Source of the DNA: Halieaceae bacterium | Lineage (GTDB): Bacteria; Pseudomonadota; Gammaproteobacteria; Pseudomonadales; Halieaceae | NCBI GenBank assembly: GCA_030066555.1 | Contig: JASJBK010000002.1 | Span: forward strand, 1 to 32,172 | Reading direction: 5' to 3' | DNA length: 32,172 nucleotides | Shown here: positions 19,063-30,020 of the stretch, piece by piece | Layout: the number at the start of each line of letters is the position of its first letter | Position numbering within the stretch: position 1 is the stretch's first letter | The notes under the pieces: generated by a model | Told to the model about the DNA's origin: nothing | Database searches by the model: none | The model's input: only the letters and a program-made list of their open reading frames with translations | Translations under genes and position numbers: made by a program

Positions 19063-19881
19063 ATGCAACTGGACCCCGAATCCCACCAGATGACCGCCAT
19101 TGTCCTGGCCGGAGATCGCAGCAAAACCGATTCCCTGGTTGATCAATCCCCTGCGGGCTGCAAGGCGTTGATCGATATCGACGGCACTCCCATGGTGCGC
19201 CGGGTGCTGGACTCGCTGCTGGCATCCAAGGTGGTGTCGGCAATCACCATGGCCGGGCCGGAGGCCGATGAGCTGGCCACCGATGCCGGGATTACTGCGC
19301 TGGTGGATGCCGGCAAGGTAAGCTGGCGCGCACCCCAGGCGAGCCCCTCCACCAGCGCCTACCAGGCCATGCAGGCAGTCGATGCCGACCAGCCGATCTT
19401 GCTGACCACCGCGGATCACCCGCTGCTGACCCCGGAAATTGTCGATGCCTTCGGTCGCCAGAGCCTGGCGGATGATGTCGATGTGGCAGTAGGGCTGGCA
19501 CCGCACGCGCTGGTTACCGAGGCCTACCCAGGTATCAAGAAAACTGTGCTGCGCTTCGCCGACGGTGAATTCTGCGGCTGCAACCTGTTTGCCTTTCTCA
19601 CCCCGGAGGGCCGGCGCGCGGCAAACTTCTGGCGCAAGATCGAGCAGGAACGCAAGAAGCCGCTGCTGGTGATCGGCCTGCTGGGCTGGTGGGCAGTGAT
19701 TCGTTACCGGCTGGGGCTGCTGCCCCTGGAAGACGCGCTGGCCAAGCTGTCCAAACGCCTTGGCCTGCGCATGCGGGCGGTAATCCTGCCCTATGCCAAT
19801 GCCGCCATCGACGTCGACTCCATCGCCGACCTGATGCTGGTCAAGGGCTCCCTCGAAAAAGCTGTGGATAGGGACGCTTAG
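19063..19881 (+). CDS. MobA-like NTP transferase (nucleotidyltransferase), role unknown
   Basis: MTAIVLAGDRSKTDSLVDQSPAGCKALIDIDGTPMVRRVLDSLL, ILLTTADHPLLTPE; starts 9 bp after the N-acyltransferase gene. Confidence 0.75.
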   Translation: MQLDPESHQMTAIVLAGDRSKTDSLVDQSPAGCKALIDIDGTPMVRRVLDSLLASKVVSAITMAGPEADELATDAGITALVDAGKVSWRAPQASPSTSAYQAMQAVDADQPILLTTADHPLLTPEIVDAFGRQSLADDVDVAVGLAPHALVTEAYPGIKKTVLRFADGEFCGCNLFAFLTPEGRRAANFWRKIEQERKKPLLVIGLLGWWAVIRYRLGLLPLEDALAKLSKRLGLRMRAVILPYANAAIDVDSIADLMLVKGSLEKAVDRDA

Positions 19882-19975
19882 TCCGGGCGGGCCGCGCAGG
19901 CACGCGTAGTCAGGGCGGGCCGCGGCGGGGCGCGCAGCCAGGCACGCATAGTCCGGGACGCGCAGTCACGGACGT
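19879..19975. repeat. Degenerate GC-rich direct repeat, about 3 units starting TAGTC(C/A)GGG
   Basis: Units at 19879-19906, 19907-19948 and 19949-~19975 share TAGTCCGGGCGGGCCGCGCAGGCACGC-type sequence; the first unit begins at the stop codon of the upstream CDS. Confidence 0.6.
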
Positions 19976-20862
19976 GGCAGCGTCAGCACCTGCGCGCCGG
20001 CCACCTCAAACTGTTCACCGGCGTCATCGAGTCGGCGCTGTTCTACGGTCAGGCGCCAACCCCCTTCTTGCCGCTCAACCCTGTAGCGGTTGTAGGCTGC
20101 GACGTCTGCGCCGTACAGTCCCCTGGCCGAAGCCGAGGGCACCGCGAACACCGGTACTTCGCCATCGGCGCCCGGCAGGTGGTCAAGCCGCGCCCGGTGC
20201 CCGTGTCCGTGTAACACCAGCTCAGCGCCGTGTGTGGCCAGGGTGTCAGCGACGGCGCTGGCATTGCGCAATGCCTTGCGCCACTTCTCGACTCCCGGCA
20301 CCGGCGAGTGGTGTACGTAGACCACGCGGAACTTGCCGCGGGTCGCATCGAGCAGCGCGCCAAGCTCTGATAGTTGGGCGGCGCTGACTTCCCCGCTTGC
20401 CATCAGTGGCGGTGTTGGAACGGCACTGGACAGGCCGATGAAGGCCAGTTCGCCGCGGATCCTCAGGCTCGGGAATCCCGCTTCCCGATCCGGGTCGGAG
20501 GCCATGTAATCCTGCCACAGGGCAAAGGTCTGCCCGGGGTCATCGCGCACCAGCGCGTCGTGATTGCCCGGGATTACCGCCACTGTGTCTGCCGCTCCCA
20601 GGCTTTCCAGCCAGGCCTGGGCCTGGCGGAATTCTTCCGGCAGGCCGGTGTGGGTCAGGTCACCGGTCACCAGCAGCTGGCTAAGCTCCAGGGTCGCCAG
20701 GTCGTCTGCCAGCGCCGACAGCACTTCGCGGCGGTGTTCAAAGCGACGCTTGCGCCGCCAGGAGAGATAGCTCAGCAGGCGCTTGCTGAGTAGCTGCGAG
20801 AGGCGCACGCCTCCGAGGTCCGAGAGATGGGGGTCGGAAACCTGCGCAAACTGTTGCGCCAT
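19966..20862 (-). CDS. Calcineurin-like metallophosphoesterase
   Basis: FAQVSDPHLSD, LLVTGDLTHTG, VIPGNHDALV, YVHHSPVPG, LHGHGHRARLDHLPG. Confidence 0.9.
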   Translation of the reverse strand: MAQQFAQVSDPHLSDLGGVRLSQLLSKRLLSYLSWRRKRRFEHRREVLSALADDLATLELSQLLVTGDLTHTGLPEEFRQAQAWLESLGAADTVAVIPGNHDALVRDDPGQTFALWQDYMASDPDREAGFPSLRIRGELAFIGLSSAVPTPPLMASGEVSAAQLSELGALLDATRGKFRVVYVHHSPVPGVEKWRKALRNASAVADTLATHGAELVLHGHGHRARLDHLPGADGEVPVFAVPSASARGLYGADVAAYNRYRVERQEGGWRLTVEQRRLDDAGEQFEVAGAQVLTLPRP

Positions 20863-20897
20863 GGCGGGCCTGCCTTGCTTCTGGGTCGAGATTCGGG

Positions 20898-23350
<2,453 letters not shown>

Positions 23351-23382
23351 TGCTTATGACCTGTATCTGTCGAGCGGCTTGC

Positions 23383-23437
23383 TACCGTTAGTGTCGCGAA
23401 GATTGCGACATTAGTAACGGTAAATAGTAACGGTAAA
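23383..23437 (-). promoter_or_regulatory. Hairpin plus 2x13-bp tandem repeat between acp and spt; candidate leader/attenuator or operator cluster
   Basis: TACCGTTA-g-TGTCGC-gaagatt-GCGACA-ttag-TAACGGTA stem-loop; exact tandem TAGTAACGGTAAA at 23412-23424 and 23425-23437, so TACCGTTA can pair with either TAACGGTA copy. Confidence 0.55.
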
Positions 23438-23475
23438 TATTTCAGCCTGGCAGGCCCACCGCCGCAACGGTCCGG

Positions 23476-23718
23476 TCAGGGATTGAGGCCCTGGACCTTC
23501 TGGGCCAGCTCACCGATGGTGTTTACATCCGGCAGGATGTTGAGGGGGATGGAGATATCGAAGTGATCCTCGATCTTCTCGATGAACTCCATGACTTCCA
23601 GGGAGCTCAGGCCGATGTCCGCCACCAGGTCGGTGGTTTCCGTGAGCTCAACGTTTTTCTTGTTCAGCGGCCCAAGCGCGCCGTACATGAATTCGAGGTA
23701 TTCGCGGTAGTCGGCCAT
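23476..23718 (-). CDS. Acyl carrier protein dedicated to the spt locus (AcpR-like)
   Basis: 80 aa; phosphopantetheine site region DIGLSSLEVMEFIEKIEDHFDISI. Confidence 0.9.
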   Translation of the reverse strand: MADYREYLEFMYGALGPLNKKNVELTETTDLVADIGLSSLEVMEFIEKIEDHFDISIPLNILPDVNTIGELAQKVQGLNP

Positions 23719-23794
23719 CCTGCCCGTGCCCTTGCGCCGTTAATTGCAAGTCGCTAGATTTCAAAGCCGGAACTATACCCACGGTACCCCCGCA

Positions 23795-24868
23795 ATGCCA
23801 GCGATTTGGTTAATAGACGCTTACCGCGCAGGTGAGCGCGGTCAGGTGCGTGCGCTGGCAGATGCGGTGGCGGCGTCGCTGGGCTGGCCCTGTCGCCGCA
23901 TCGAGCTGGACTATCGCTCGCACATCATCCTGCCGCATATTCTTGGCGCGGCCAGTGTCAGCGGCATTACCGAGGCCTCGCGCCGGGCGCTGGCGCCGCC
24001 CTGGCCGGACCTGGTGATTACCTGCGGAGTGCGCAATGAGCCGGTGTGCCGCTGGATCCGCAAACAGTCCGGGGGGCACACCCGCTACCTGCACCTGGGC
24101 CGTCCCTGGGGTCGGCTCGACAGTTTCGACCTGGTGGTGACCACGCCCCAGTACCGCGTGCCCGATCGGGCCAATGTGGTCAACAACGAACTCACCCTGC
24201 ACAGCTTTGACGGCGATCGCCTGCAGGCCGCCGGTGCACGCTGGGCCGAGACCTTTGCGTCACTGCCGCCACCCTATGTGACGGTGAACATCGGTGGCGA
24301 CAGCGGGCCGTTCACTTTCGGGCCGAAGGCGGCTGAGCGGCTGGCGCAGGATGCATCAAGCCTGGCGCGGGAACTGGGTGGCTCGTTGCTGGTGTCCACC
24401 AGTTCGCGCACCCCGGTCGCGGCAGCAGATATCCTTGAGCGGAACATCGATGTGCCCTGTCATGTGTACCGCTGGCGCCCCGACGACCAGGACAACCCTT
24501 ACCTGGGGATGCTGGCGCTGGCGGAGCGGCTGGTGGTCACCGGTGACAGCATCGCCATGCTCTCTGAGGCCTGCGCCACCGGCAAACCTGTCTATATCTA
24601 TGACCTGGGCGGCATGCGCGAAGAGGTGCCCGTCGAGCGCGACTTTCGCTGGGGCGGGTTTTTCTACGGGCTGTTGATGCGCTGGCTCTGGCAGCGGCTC
24701 AGTCGCGACATCACCCTGGTACACCGGCAACTGTTGGCAGCGCAACGCGCCAGCTGGCTGGGCGAGGCGCCGCCCTCGCAGGCCGAGGCGCCGGTCAATG
24801 ATCTCGCCCGTGCAGTCAGTGCCACCCGGGCACTACTTGGCGAGCCCCAGGCTGTCGACCTCGAGTAA
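23795..24868 (+). CDS. ELM1 (DUF1022)-family protein, GT-B glycosyltransferase-like, paralogue 1
   Basis: IWLIDAYRAGERGQVRALADAVAASLGW, PDLVITCGVRNEPVCRWIRKQSGGHTRYLHLGRP, NPYLGMLALAERLVVTGDSIAMLSEACATGKPVYIYDL. Confidence 0.82.
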   Translation: MPAIWLIDAYRAGERGQVRALADAVAASLGWPCRRIELDYRSHIILPHILGAASVSGITEASRRALAPPWPDLVITCGVRNEPVCRWIRKQSGGHTRYLHLGRPWGRLDSFDLVVTTPQYRVPDRANVVNNELTLHSFDGDRLQAAGARWAETFASLPPPYVTVNIGGDSGPFTFGPKAAERLAQDASSLARELGGSLLVSTSSRTPVAAADILERNIDVPCHVYRWRPDDQDNPYLGMLALAERLVVTGDSIAMLSEACATGKPVYIYDLGGMREEVPVERDFRWGGFFYGLLMRWLWQRLSRDITLVHRQLLAAQRASWLGEAPPSQAEAPVNDLARAVSATRALLGEPQAVDLE

Positions 24869-26584
24869 ACGAGCGCTGCCGTCACTCAACTGGTAAACGT
24901 GGTCGGCGGCGCTGACCATGGCGCGGTTGTGAGAAATGGCGAGGATGGTGAGGTGACCCTTGAGCTGCTCCATGGATTCCCGCACTGCGGCCTCGCTGTC
25001 GGGATCGAGTGCGCTGGTGGCCTCATCCAGGATCAGCAGTTTGGGGTTGTTGACCAGGGCGCGGGCGATAACGATGCGCTGGCGCTGCCCGCCGGAGAGT
25101 TTGCCGCCCCGTTCACCCACCACCGTTTCCAGGCCCTCTGGCAGTCGCGCCACGAAGTCCCAGGCACCGGCGGCCTTGAGTGCACGTTCGGCGTCTGCTG
25201 TGCTGAGCGCCGGGTCGCCAAGGGTAACGTTGTGAAGGACGCTGTCGTGTAGCAATACGGTGTCCTGGGGTACGTAGCCAATCATGTCGCGCCAGGCGCG
25301 GATATCCAGTGCCTCCAGGGAGCGACCGTCGAGCTGCACTTCACCGCTGTCGGGGCGCAGCAGGCCGATGGTCAGGTCGATGATGGTGGTTTTGCCCGCA
25401 CCCGATGGCCCGATCAGGGTGGTCAGCGAACCGGCGGGAATTTCCAGGGTGAGCCCGTTGAAGACCGGGTGCTTGTCGTAGGCAAAGTTCACCTGGTCGA
25501 AGCGGATGCTGCTGTCGAGGCTTGGCGTGCTGCCGCCGTGCAGCTGTTCGCGGGCGTCATTGGCGGCGGCGATACTGTCCTGCATGGCCCAGTAGGCGCT
25601 CTCGCCCTGCACCAGTTTCTGGTACTGCTTCTGCACCTTGCCCAGGAAACTGAAGGCGCGGCCCAGGGTCACCACCAGTACCATCACTGTGGTGAGCGCC
25701 ATGCCGTAGCCCTCCAGCGCCACGTAGATGCCCAGGCAGATGAACAGTGCGAACATGAGCTCCTGGGCGGAATCCAGCACCGCGGCGCTGAGCACCTGTA
25801 CTCGCAGCGCCTTGTTGAGCCGCCGTGTTTCGTGGGTCAGCACGGTGTCTGCCAGGTGTTCCCGGGCCATGGCCTTGAGCGGTTTCACCGATTGGAGGGT
25901 GTCTGTGAGGTTGGCGATCAGCGAGGTCATCAGGTTGGTCTGTTTGCGGCCTGCCTTGCGGGTTATGCGCACCAGGAAGTGGGACAGCCCGATGACCACC
26001 GCACCGGCGCCGATGGCCACCAGCGACGCCTGCCAGGACAGGGCGAAGGCAACGGCGCCATAGATGACCGCCTGGATCAGGAAGGTAATGGCGGTGGCGC
26101 CGTGCACAAAAGAGGCGGAGGAGCGTTGGGCCTCCGTGGCCAGCGAATTGGTGAGCTTGCCCACCGGCTGGTGCAGGAAGTACTCCCACTTGCTGCGCAG
26201 CACCGCGCGCAGCATCTGCAGGCGCAGGTCGGTGCCGACCTGGGCCGCGGTATAGCCCACCTGGCGCTGGGCAATCAGCAGGAACACGCTCTTCAGGGCC
26301 ACGCCGGCGACGATGATCAGCAGCATATTGCCGAGGGTGGGCGCGATGCCGAGGCCGTCTAGGGTATTGAGCACTGCGGCCTCAAAGCCGGATTGCGCTT
26401 CACTTTGTACGCCCATGCCGAGTTCGGCGGCTGCAGAACTCGCCTCGCCACCCACGGCGATGTTCAGCAGCGGCAGCAACGCGGACAGGCCGACACCCTC
26501 GGCGATACCCGACAGCAGCAGGGCCAGCAGCATCAGCACGGTGTGCAGACGGTAGGCCCGGAAAAAGCTGAGCATGAGTTTCAT
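24833..26584 (-). CDS. MsbA-like ABC exporter (fused TMD-NBD)
   Basis: N-terminal TM region; Walker A GPSGAGKTT, Q-loop YVPQDTVLL, signature LSGGQRQR, Walker B LLILDEATSALD; ATG at 26584 rather than ORF start 26869. Confidence 0.9.
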   Translation of the reverse strand: MKLMLSFFRAYRLHTVLMLLALLLSGIAEGVGLSALLPLLNIAVGGEASSAAAELGMGVQSEAQSGFEAAVLNTLDGLGIAPTLGNMLLIIVAGVALKSVFLLIAQRQVGYTAAQVGTDLRLQMLRAVLRSKWEYFLHQPVGKLTNSLATEAQRSSASFVHGATAITFLIQAVIYGAVAFALSWQASLVAIGAGAVVIGLSHFLVRITRKAGRKQTNLMTSLIANLTDTLQSVKPLKAMAREHLADTVLTHETRRLNKALRVQVLSAAVLDSAQELMFALFICLGIYVALEGYGMALTTVMVLVVTLGRAFSFLGKVQKQYQKLVQGESAYWAMQDSIAAANDAREQLHGGSTPSLDSSIRFDQVNFAYDKHPVFNGLTLEIPAGSLTTLIGPSGAGKTTIIDLTIGLLRPDSGEVQLDGRSLEALDIRAWRDMIGYVPQDTVLLHDSVLHNVTLGDPALSTADAERALKAAGAWDFVARLPEGLETVVGERGGKLSGGQRQRIVIARALVNNPKLLILDEATSALDPDSEAAVRESMEQLKGHLTILAISHNRAMVSAADHVYQLSDGSARLLEVDSLGLAK

Positions 26585-26660
26585 GGAGCGGTTCCGGTGG
26601 GGCGCTGGGCGAAGCGCGGCATTATGCCGACAGCGGCAGCGCTTCTCAAACCGGCAGCAT

Positions 26661-27731
26661 TCACCAGCGCATCCTGCGCAAAAGCAGCAGGGCCGCCAGG
26701 AACACGATGACGGTGGGCAGGAAGGCCACCACGGGTACCGACAGGGAGAGCAACTGGCCCAGTGCGTAGATGATCTGCGCGCCGAGGTAGAAGAGGATGC
26801 CCACCAGGGCGCCGATGCCGAGATTGACACCGAAATTGCTGCTGCGCCGCGAGCCCAGGCTGGCGGCAATGGGTGTGGCCAGCAGCACCATGGCGCCCAC
26901 GGTCAGTGGCAGGGCCAGCTTCTGCCAGAATGCACCGAAATAGCTCTGCCATGCCTGGCCGTTGGCCTTCAGGAACTGGCTGTACTTGTACAGCACTGAC
27001 AGGGTCATGCTGTCGGCAGTCAGCGCCAGGGAGGGCAACTCGTCCTTGTCCCACATGTTACCCACCTCCAGCTCTGCGTGGCCGCGGGTGCGGAACACGC
27101 CATCCACAAGGTATTTTTCTCGCACCCGCTTGAGCAGCCAGCGCCGCCCGGAGCGGACTTCTGCAGCGCCCGCGTGCAGGGTGCGCACCAGCTGGCCGTC
27201 CTCGTCAAACTCGTAGACGTCGATACCGCCGGGTACGCCGTTCTCATCGAGCCGGGCAAGGTGGACGTAGCGGCGCTCATTGCGTGACCAGACGCCGCCG
27301 TCGGGAATGCGCACGTCGCCCCGGTAGCGCAGATACTGGCGTTCCTGTTCCGCATGCTGGTGCAGCCTTGGGGTGGCGAATTCGAGGCCGGCCCACAGCA
27401 GTGTCATCAGCAGCAGGGTAGGCAGCGCGATGGCGGTCAGCAGCGACCTGCGCGAGACGCCGGCGCAGCTGATCACGGTGAGTTCGTTGTAGCGGTCGAG
27501 GTTGGCCAGGGCCATGATGCTGCCCAGCAGCGCGATCACCGGCGCCAGTCCCACCAGCTGCTGGGGCAGTGTGTAGATCGTATAGCGGGCCACCGCCAGG
27601 GCGTCGTAATCGAAGCGGGTGCGCTCCAGTTCGGTGATGAAAGCAATCAGCCCGAACACAGCGCCCACGACCAGCAGCACCATCAGCCAGCCACGTACCA
27701 GGTTGGCGGCAATGTAGCGGCGCAGGATCAC
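26661..27731 (-). CDS. lptG: LptG-like permease (YjgQ family)
   Basis: ILRRYIAANLVRGWLMVLLVVGAVFGLIAFITEL, YTLPQQLVGLAPVIALLGSIMALANLDRYNELTVISCAGVSRRSLL; GTG start overlapping the lptF stop. Confidence 0.88.
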   Translation of the reverse strand: MILRRYIAANLVRGWLMVLLVVGAVFGLIAFITELERTRFDYDALAVARYTIYTLPQQLVGLAPVIALLGSIMALANLDRYNELTVISCAGVSRRSLLTAIALPTLLLMTLLWAGLEFATPRLHQHAEQERQYLRYRGDVRIPDGGVWSRNERRYVHLARLDENGVPGGIDVYEFDEDGQLVRTLHAGAAEVRSGRRWLLKRVREKYLVDGVFRTRGHAELEVGNMWDKDELPSLALTADSMTLSVLYKYSQFLKANGQAWQSYFGAFWQKLALPLTVGAMVLLATPIAASLGSRRSSNFGVNLGIGALVGILFYLGAQIIYALGQLLSLSVPVVAFLPTVIVFLAALLLLRRMRW

Positions 27732-28858
27732 GAGGCGTTCCTCGCGCGCCGGCTGCGCCGCAGGCGTGGCGGGTTGACCAGCAGCACCAGGATCACGGCG
27801 ACCACCGCATGGGCCGCCCACAGGCCGGGGAAGCGCGGCACTGTGCCCTGTTCGATGCCGGTGCGCATGACGGCGGTCAGGCTCAGCAGGCCGATGTAGA
27901 TGCCCAGGGCGATGAAGAAACTGCGCAGTCGCGACTCGCGCGGCGCGGTGCGTCCCAGCGGTACGGCCACCAGCGCCAGCAGCAGGGTGGCCAGCGGCGT
28001 GGTGATGCGCCACTGGTACTCGGCGATGTCCTTGGGCTCCGGGGAAAGTGACAGGTTCAGGGTGGTTTCCGCCTTGCGACGATACTGCTCGCGGGCCTCC
28101 TCGTTGGCGAGGCTCACCTCCATGCGGTTGAACTTCAGGGTGATGTCCTGGCGCTTGCGCTTGTCGAGCAGGTAGTTGTAGCCGTTGTGAAATTCCGCGG
28201 TCAGCGCCTGGCCCGGGTTGAGGGTGGGCAATGCCGCCGACTCGGCGATAATGATCTCCTCGCGACCCTTGCCCGGGTAATGGCGCTGCATGAATATTCC
28301 CTTGTGCAGGCCGCGTTCCAGGTCCAGGCCCTCGGCGATGAAGGTGTAGTCGCTACCCTCCATATTCACGAACTCTCCCGCTGCCATCTTCTTCAGGTCG
28401 AACTGGGCCGCGGCTTCAGCCTCGAGTCGGTAGCTCTCGCGGTAGGCCCAGGGGCGACCCAGTATGGAAATAACGCCGGTGATGATGGCCACCACTACCG
28501 CCAGTTTGAACACCGCTTCGAGAATCCGCGCACGGCTCAAGCCCGCGGCATACAGGGCGTTCATTTCCGCATCCCGGTACATGCGCCCGATGGCAGCCAG
28601 CACCGAGAAAAACAGGGCCGAGGGGAGCAGCACCTCGAGGGTGACCAGCGTATTGAGCCCTACCAGCTGGAAGGCGGTGAGCATGTCGAGTTTGCCCTGG
28701 GCCGCCAGGCCCAGCTGCACAGAGGCGGAATAGCCAATGAACACCAGCACCAGCAGGCCGAGGCCTGACACGAAGGGGCGCAAAATTTCCAGGCTGATGT
28801 AGCGATCGACGATCAAGCGAGCGGTCCCTGTCCGCAGCGGGGGGTGGTTCCCGCGCAT
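27728..28858 (-). CDS. lptF: LptF-like permease (YjgP family); start ambiguous (ATG 28858 or TTG 28816)
   Basis: IVDRYISLEILRPFVSGLGLLVLVFIGYSASVQL, LLPSALFFSVLAAIGRMYRDAEMNALYAAGLSRARIL, TTPLATLLLALVAVPLGRTAPRESR. Confidence 0.88.
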   Translation of the reverse strand: MRGNHPPLRTGTARLIVDRYISLEILRPFVSGLGLLVLVFIGYSASVQLGLAAQGKLDMLTAFQLVGLNTLVTLEVLLPSALFFSVLAAIGRMYRDAEMNALYAAGLSRARILEAVFKLAVVVAIITGVISILGRPWAYRESYRLEAEAAAQFDLKKMAAGEFVNMEGSDYTFIAEGLDLERGLHKGIFMQRHYPGKGREEIIIAESAALPTLNPGQALTAEFHNGYNYLLDKRKRQDITLKFNRMEVSLANEEAREQYRRKAETTLNLSLSPEPKDIAEYQWRITTPLATLLLALVAVPLGRTAPRESRLRSFFIALGIYIGLLSLTAVMRTGIEQGTVPRFPGLWAAHAVVAVILVLLVNPPRLRRSRRARNAS

Positions 28859-28987
28859 TGTAACGCAAGCCAGTAAGACCGACGCGGGTGGCAACCGGTT
28901 CCCAGAGGGGTGCATCTGGCCATTTTGGCCCGCTTGGCGCATAATTGCGCGCTTTTCGAGGCGGGGCCCCCCGTCCAATCCCATGAT

Positions 28988-29027
28988 GGCCTCCAGCCCA
29001 AATCCAAGAGAGGGCCTCCAGCCCAAA
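28988..29027. repeat. 15-bp direct repeat GGCCTCCAGCCCAAA in the 5' leader of sulfotransferase 1
   Basis: Exact copies at 28988-29002 and 29013-29027, 25-bp period. Confidence 0.7.
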
Positions 29028-29041
29028 CCAGAGAAAGTCGG

Positions 29042-30019
29042 ATGTTTAAGCTGAGCGACGGCGTCAAGAAGGCGCTGATTCTCATTCCCACGCAGCCCCT
29101 GCCCGCAAAAACCCGGGTGGCGCTGCGCCGCAAGCACCTGGCCAACCTGGAACTGGCCAAGGCCCACGCAGCGCAGTTCCTGATTATCGGTCATCCCAAG
29201 AGCGGCAATACCTGGCTCAAGGTGATGATCTCGCGGCTCTACCAGCTGCGTTACGACCTGCCCGAGTCCAAGCTGATCAACACTGACGAATTTGCCCGCA
29301 AGATCCCGGAAATCCCGCGGCTGGCCGCCACCAACGGCGTCTACAGTTACGAGGGCGAAGTCGGCAAGCTGCTGGCAGTGGGTGCACCGGATAATCCCCT
29401 GCGCCAAAAGCCGGTACTGTTTCTGGCCCGCAACCCGATCGACATCGCCGTAAGCTGGTACCACCAGTTCACCAAGCGCCAGTCACGCGCCAAGCAGGAA
29501 CTGATCAACCATTCCATCGAGCACCCCATCGACCGCAACACGGTGGAGATGTGGGAGTTCGTACGCCACTCCGACATCGGCCTGCCATTCCTGATCAACT
29601 ACCAGAACCAGTGGGCCGAGGCGATTGCCGAGCTGCCCCGCGGGCTGATGGTGCGCTATGAAGACCTGCGCGCCGACCCGGTGCCAACCCTGCACAGGAT
29701 CGTCCAGCACATGGGCGAGAACTTCTCCGAGGAAGAGGTGCGCGCCGCCGTGGAGTGGGGCTCCTTCGACAACCTGCAGAAGCTGGAGACCAGCGGCACC
29801 TTCAGCCAGGGTGGCATGAAGCTGGTCAACAAGAACGACCCCAGCACCTACAAGGTGCGCCGCGGCAAGGTCGGAGGGTACCGGGAAGACTTCAACGAGG
29901 CGCAGGTGACCGAGCTCGAGGCGCTGGTGCGCGACCTTATTTCTCCCCAGCTCGGCTATTGCCAGGAAAGCAGCCAGGAAAGCAGCCAGGAAAGCAGCAC
30001 AGAGAGCCGCGAGGACTGA
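29042..30019 (+). CDS. PAPS-type sulfotransferase
   Basis: 5'-PSB motif IGHPKSGNTWLKVMISRLYQL and 3'-PB motif LARNPIDIAVSWYHQF; C-terminal KVRRGKVGGYREDF resembles the SULT RKGxxGDW region. Confidence 0.9.
   Translation: MFKLSDGVKKALILIPTQPLPAKTRVALRRKHLANLELAKAHAAQFLIIGHPKSGNTWLKVMISRLYQLRYDLPESKLINTDEFARKIPEIPRLAATNGVYSYEGEVGKLLAVGAPDNPLRQKPVLFLARNPIDIAVSWYHQFTKRQSRAKQELINHSIEHPIDRNTVEMWEFVRHSDIGLPFLINYQNQWAEAIAELPRGLMVRYEDLRADPVPTLHRIVQHMGENFSEEEVRAAVEWGSFDNLQKLETSGTFSQGGMKLVNKNDPSTYKVRRGKVGGYREDFNEAQVTELEALVRDLISPQLGYCQESSQESSQESSTESRED
29963..29998 (+). repeat. 3 x 12-bp tandem repeat CAGGAAAGCAGC encoding (QESS)3 at the sulfotransferase C-terminus
   Basis: Exact copies 29963-29974, 29975-29986, 29987-29998. 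Confidence 0.95.
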
Positions 30020-30020
30020 G

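Noticed and set aside
17998-19506. 502-aa minus-strand ORF
   Set aside because: Antisense to the N-acyltransferase and NTP-transferase genes; no recognisable domain, His/Gly/Gln-rich frame artefact
25469-26362. 297-aa plus-strand ORF
   Set aside because: Antisense to the ABC exporter; His/Gly/Gln-rich translation without motifs
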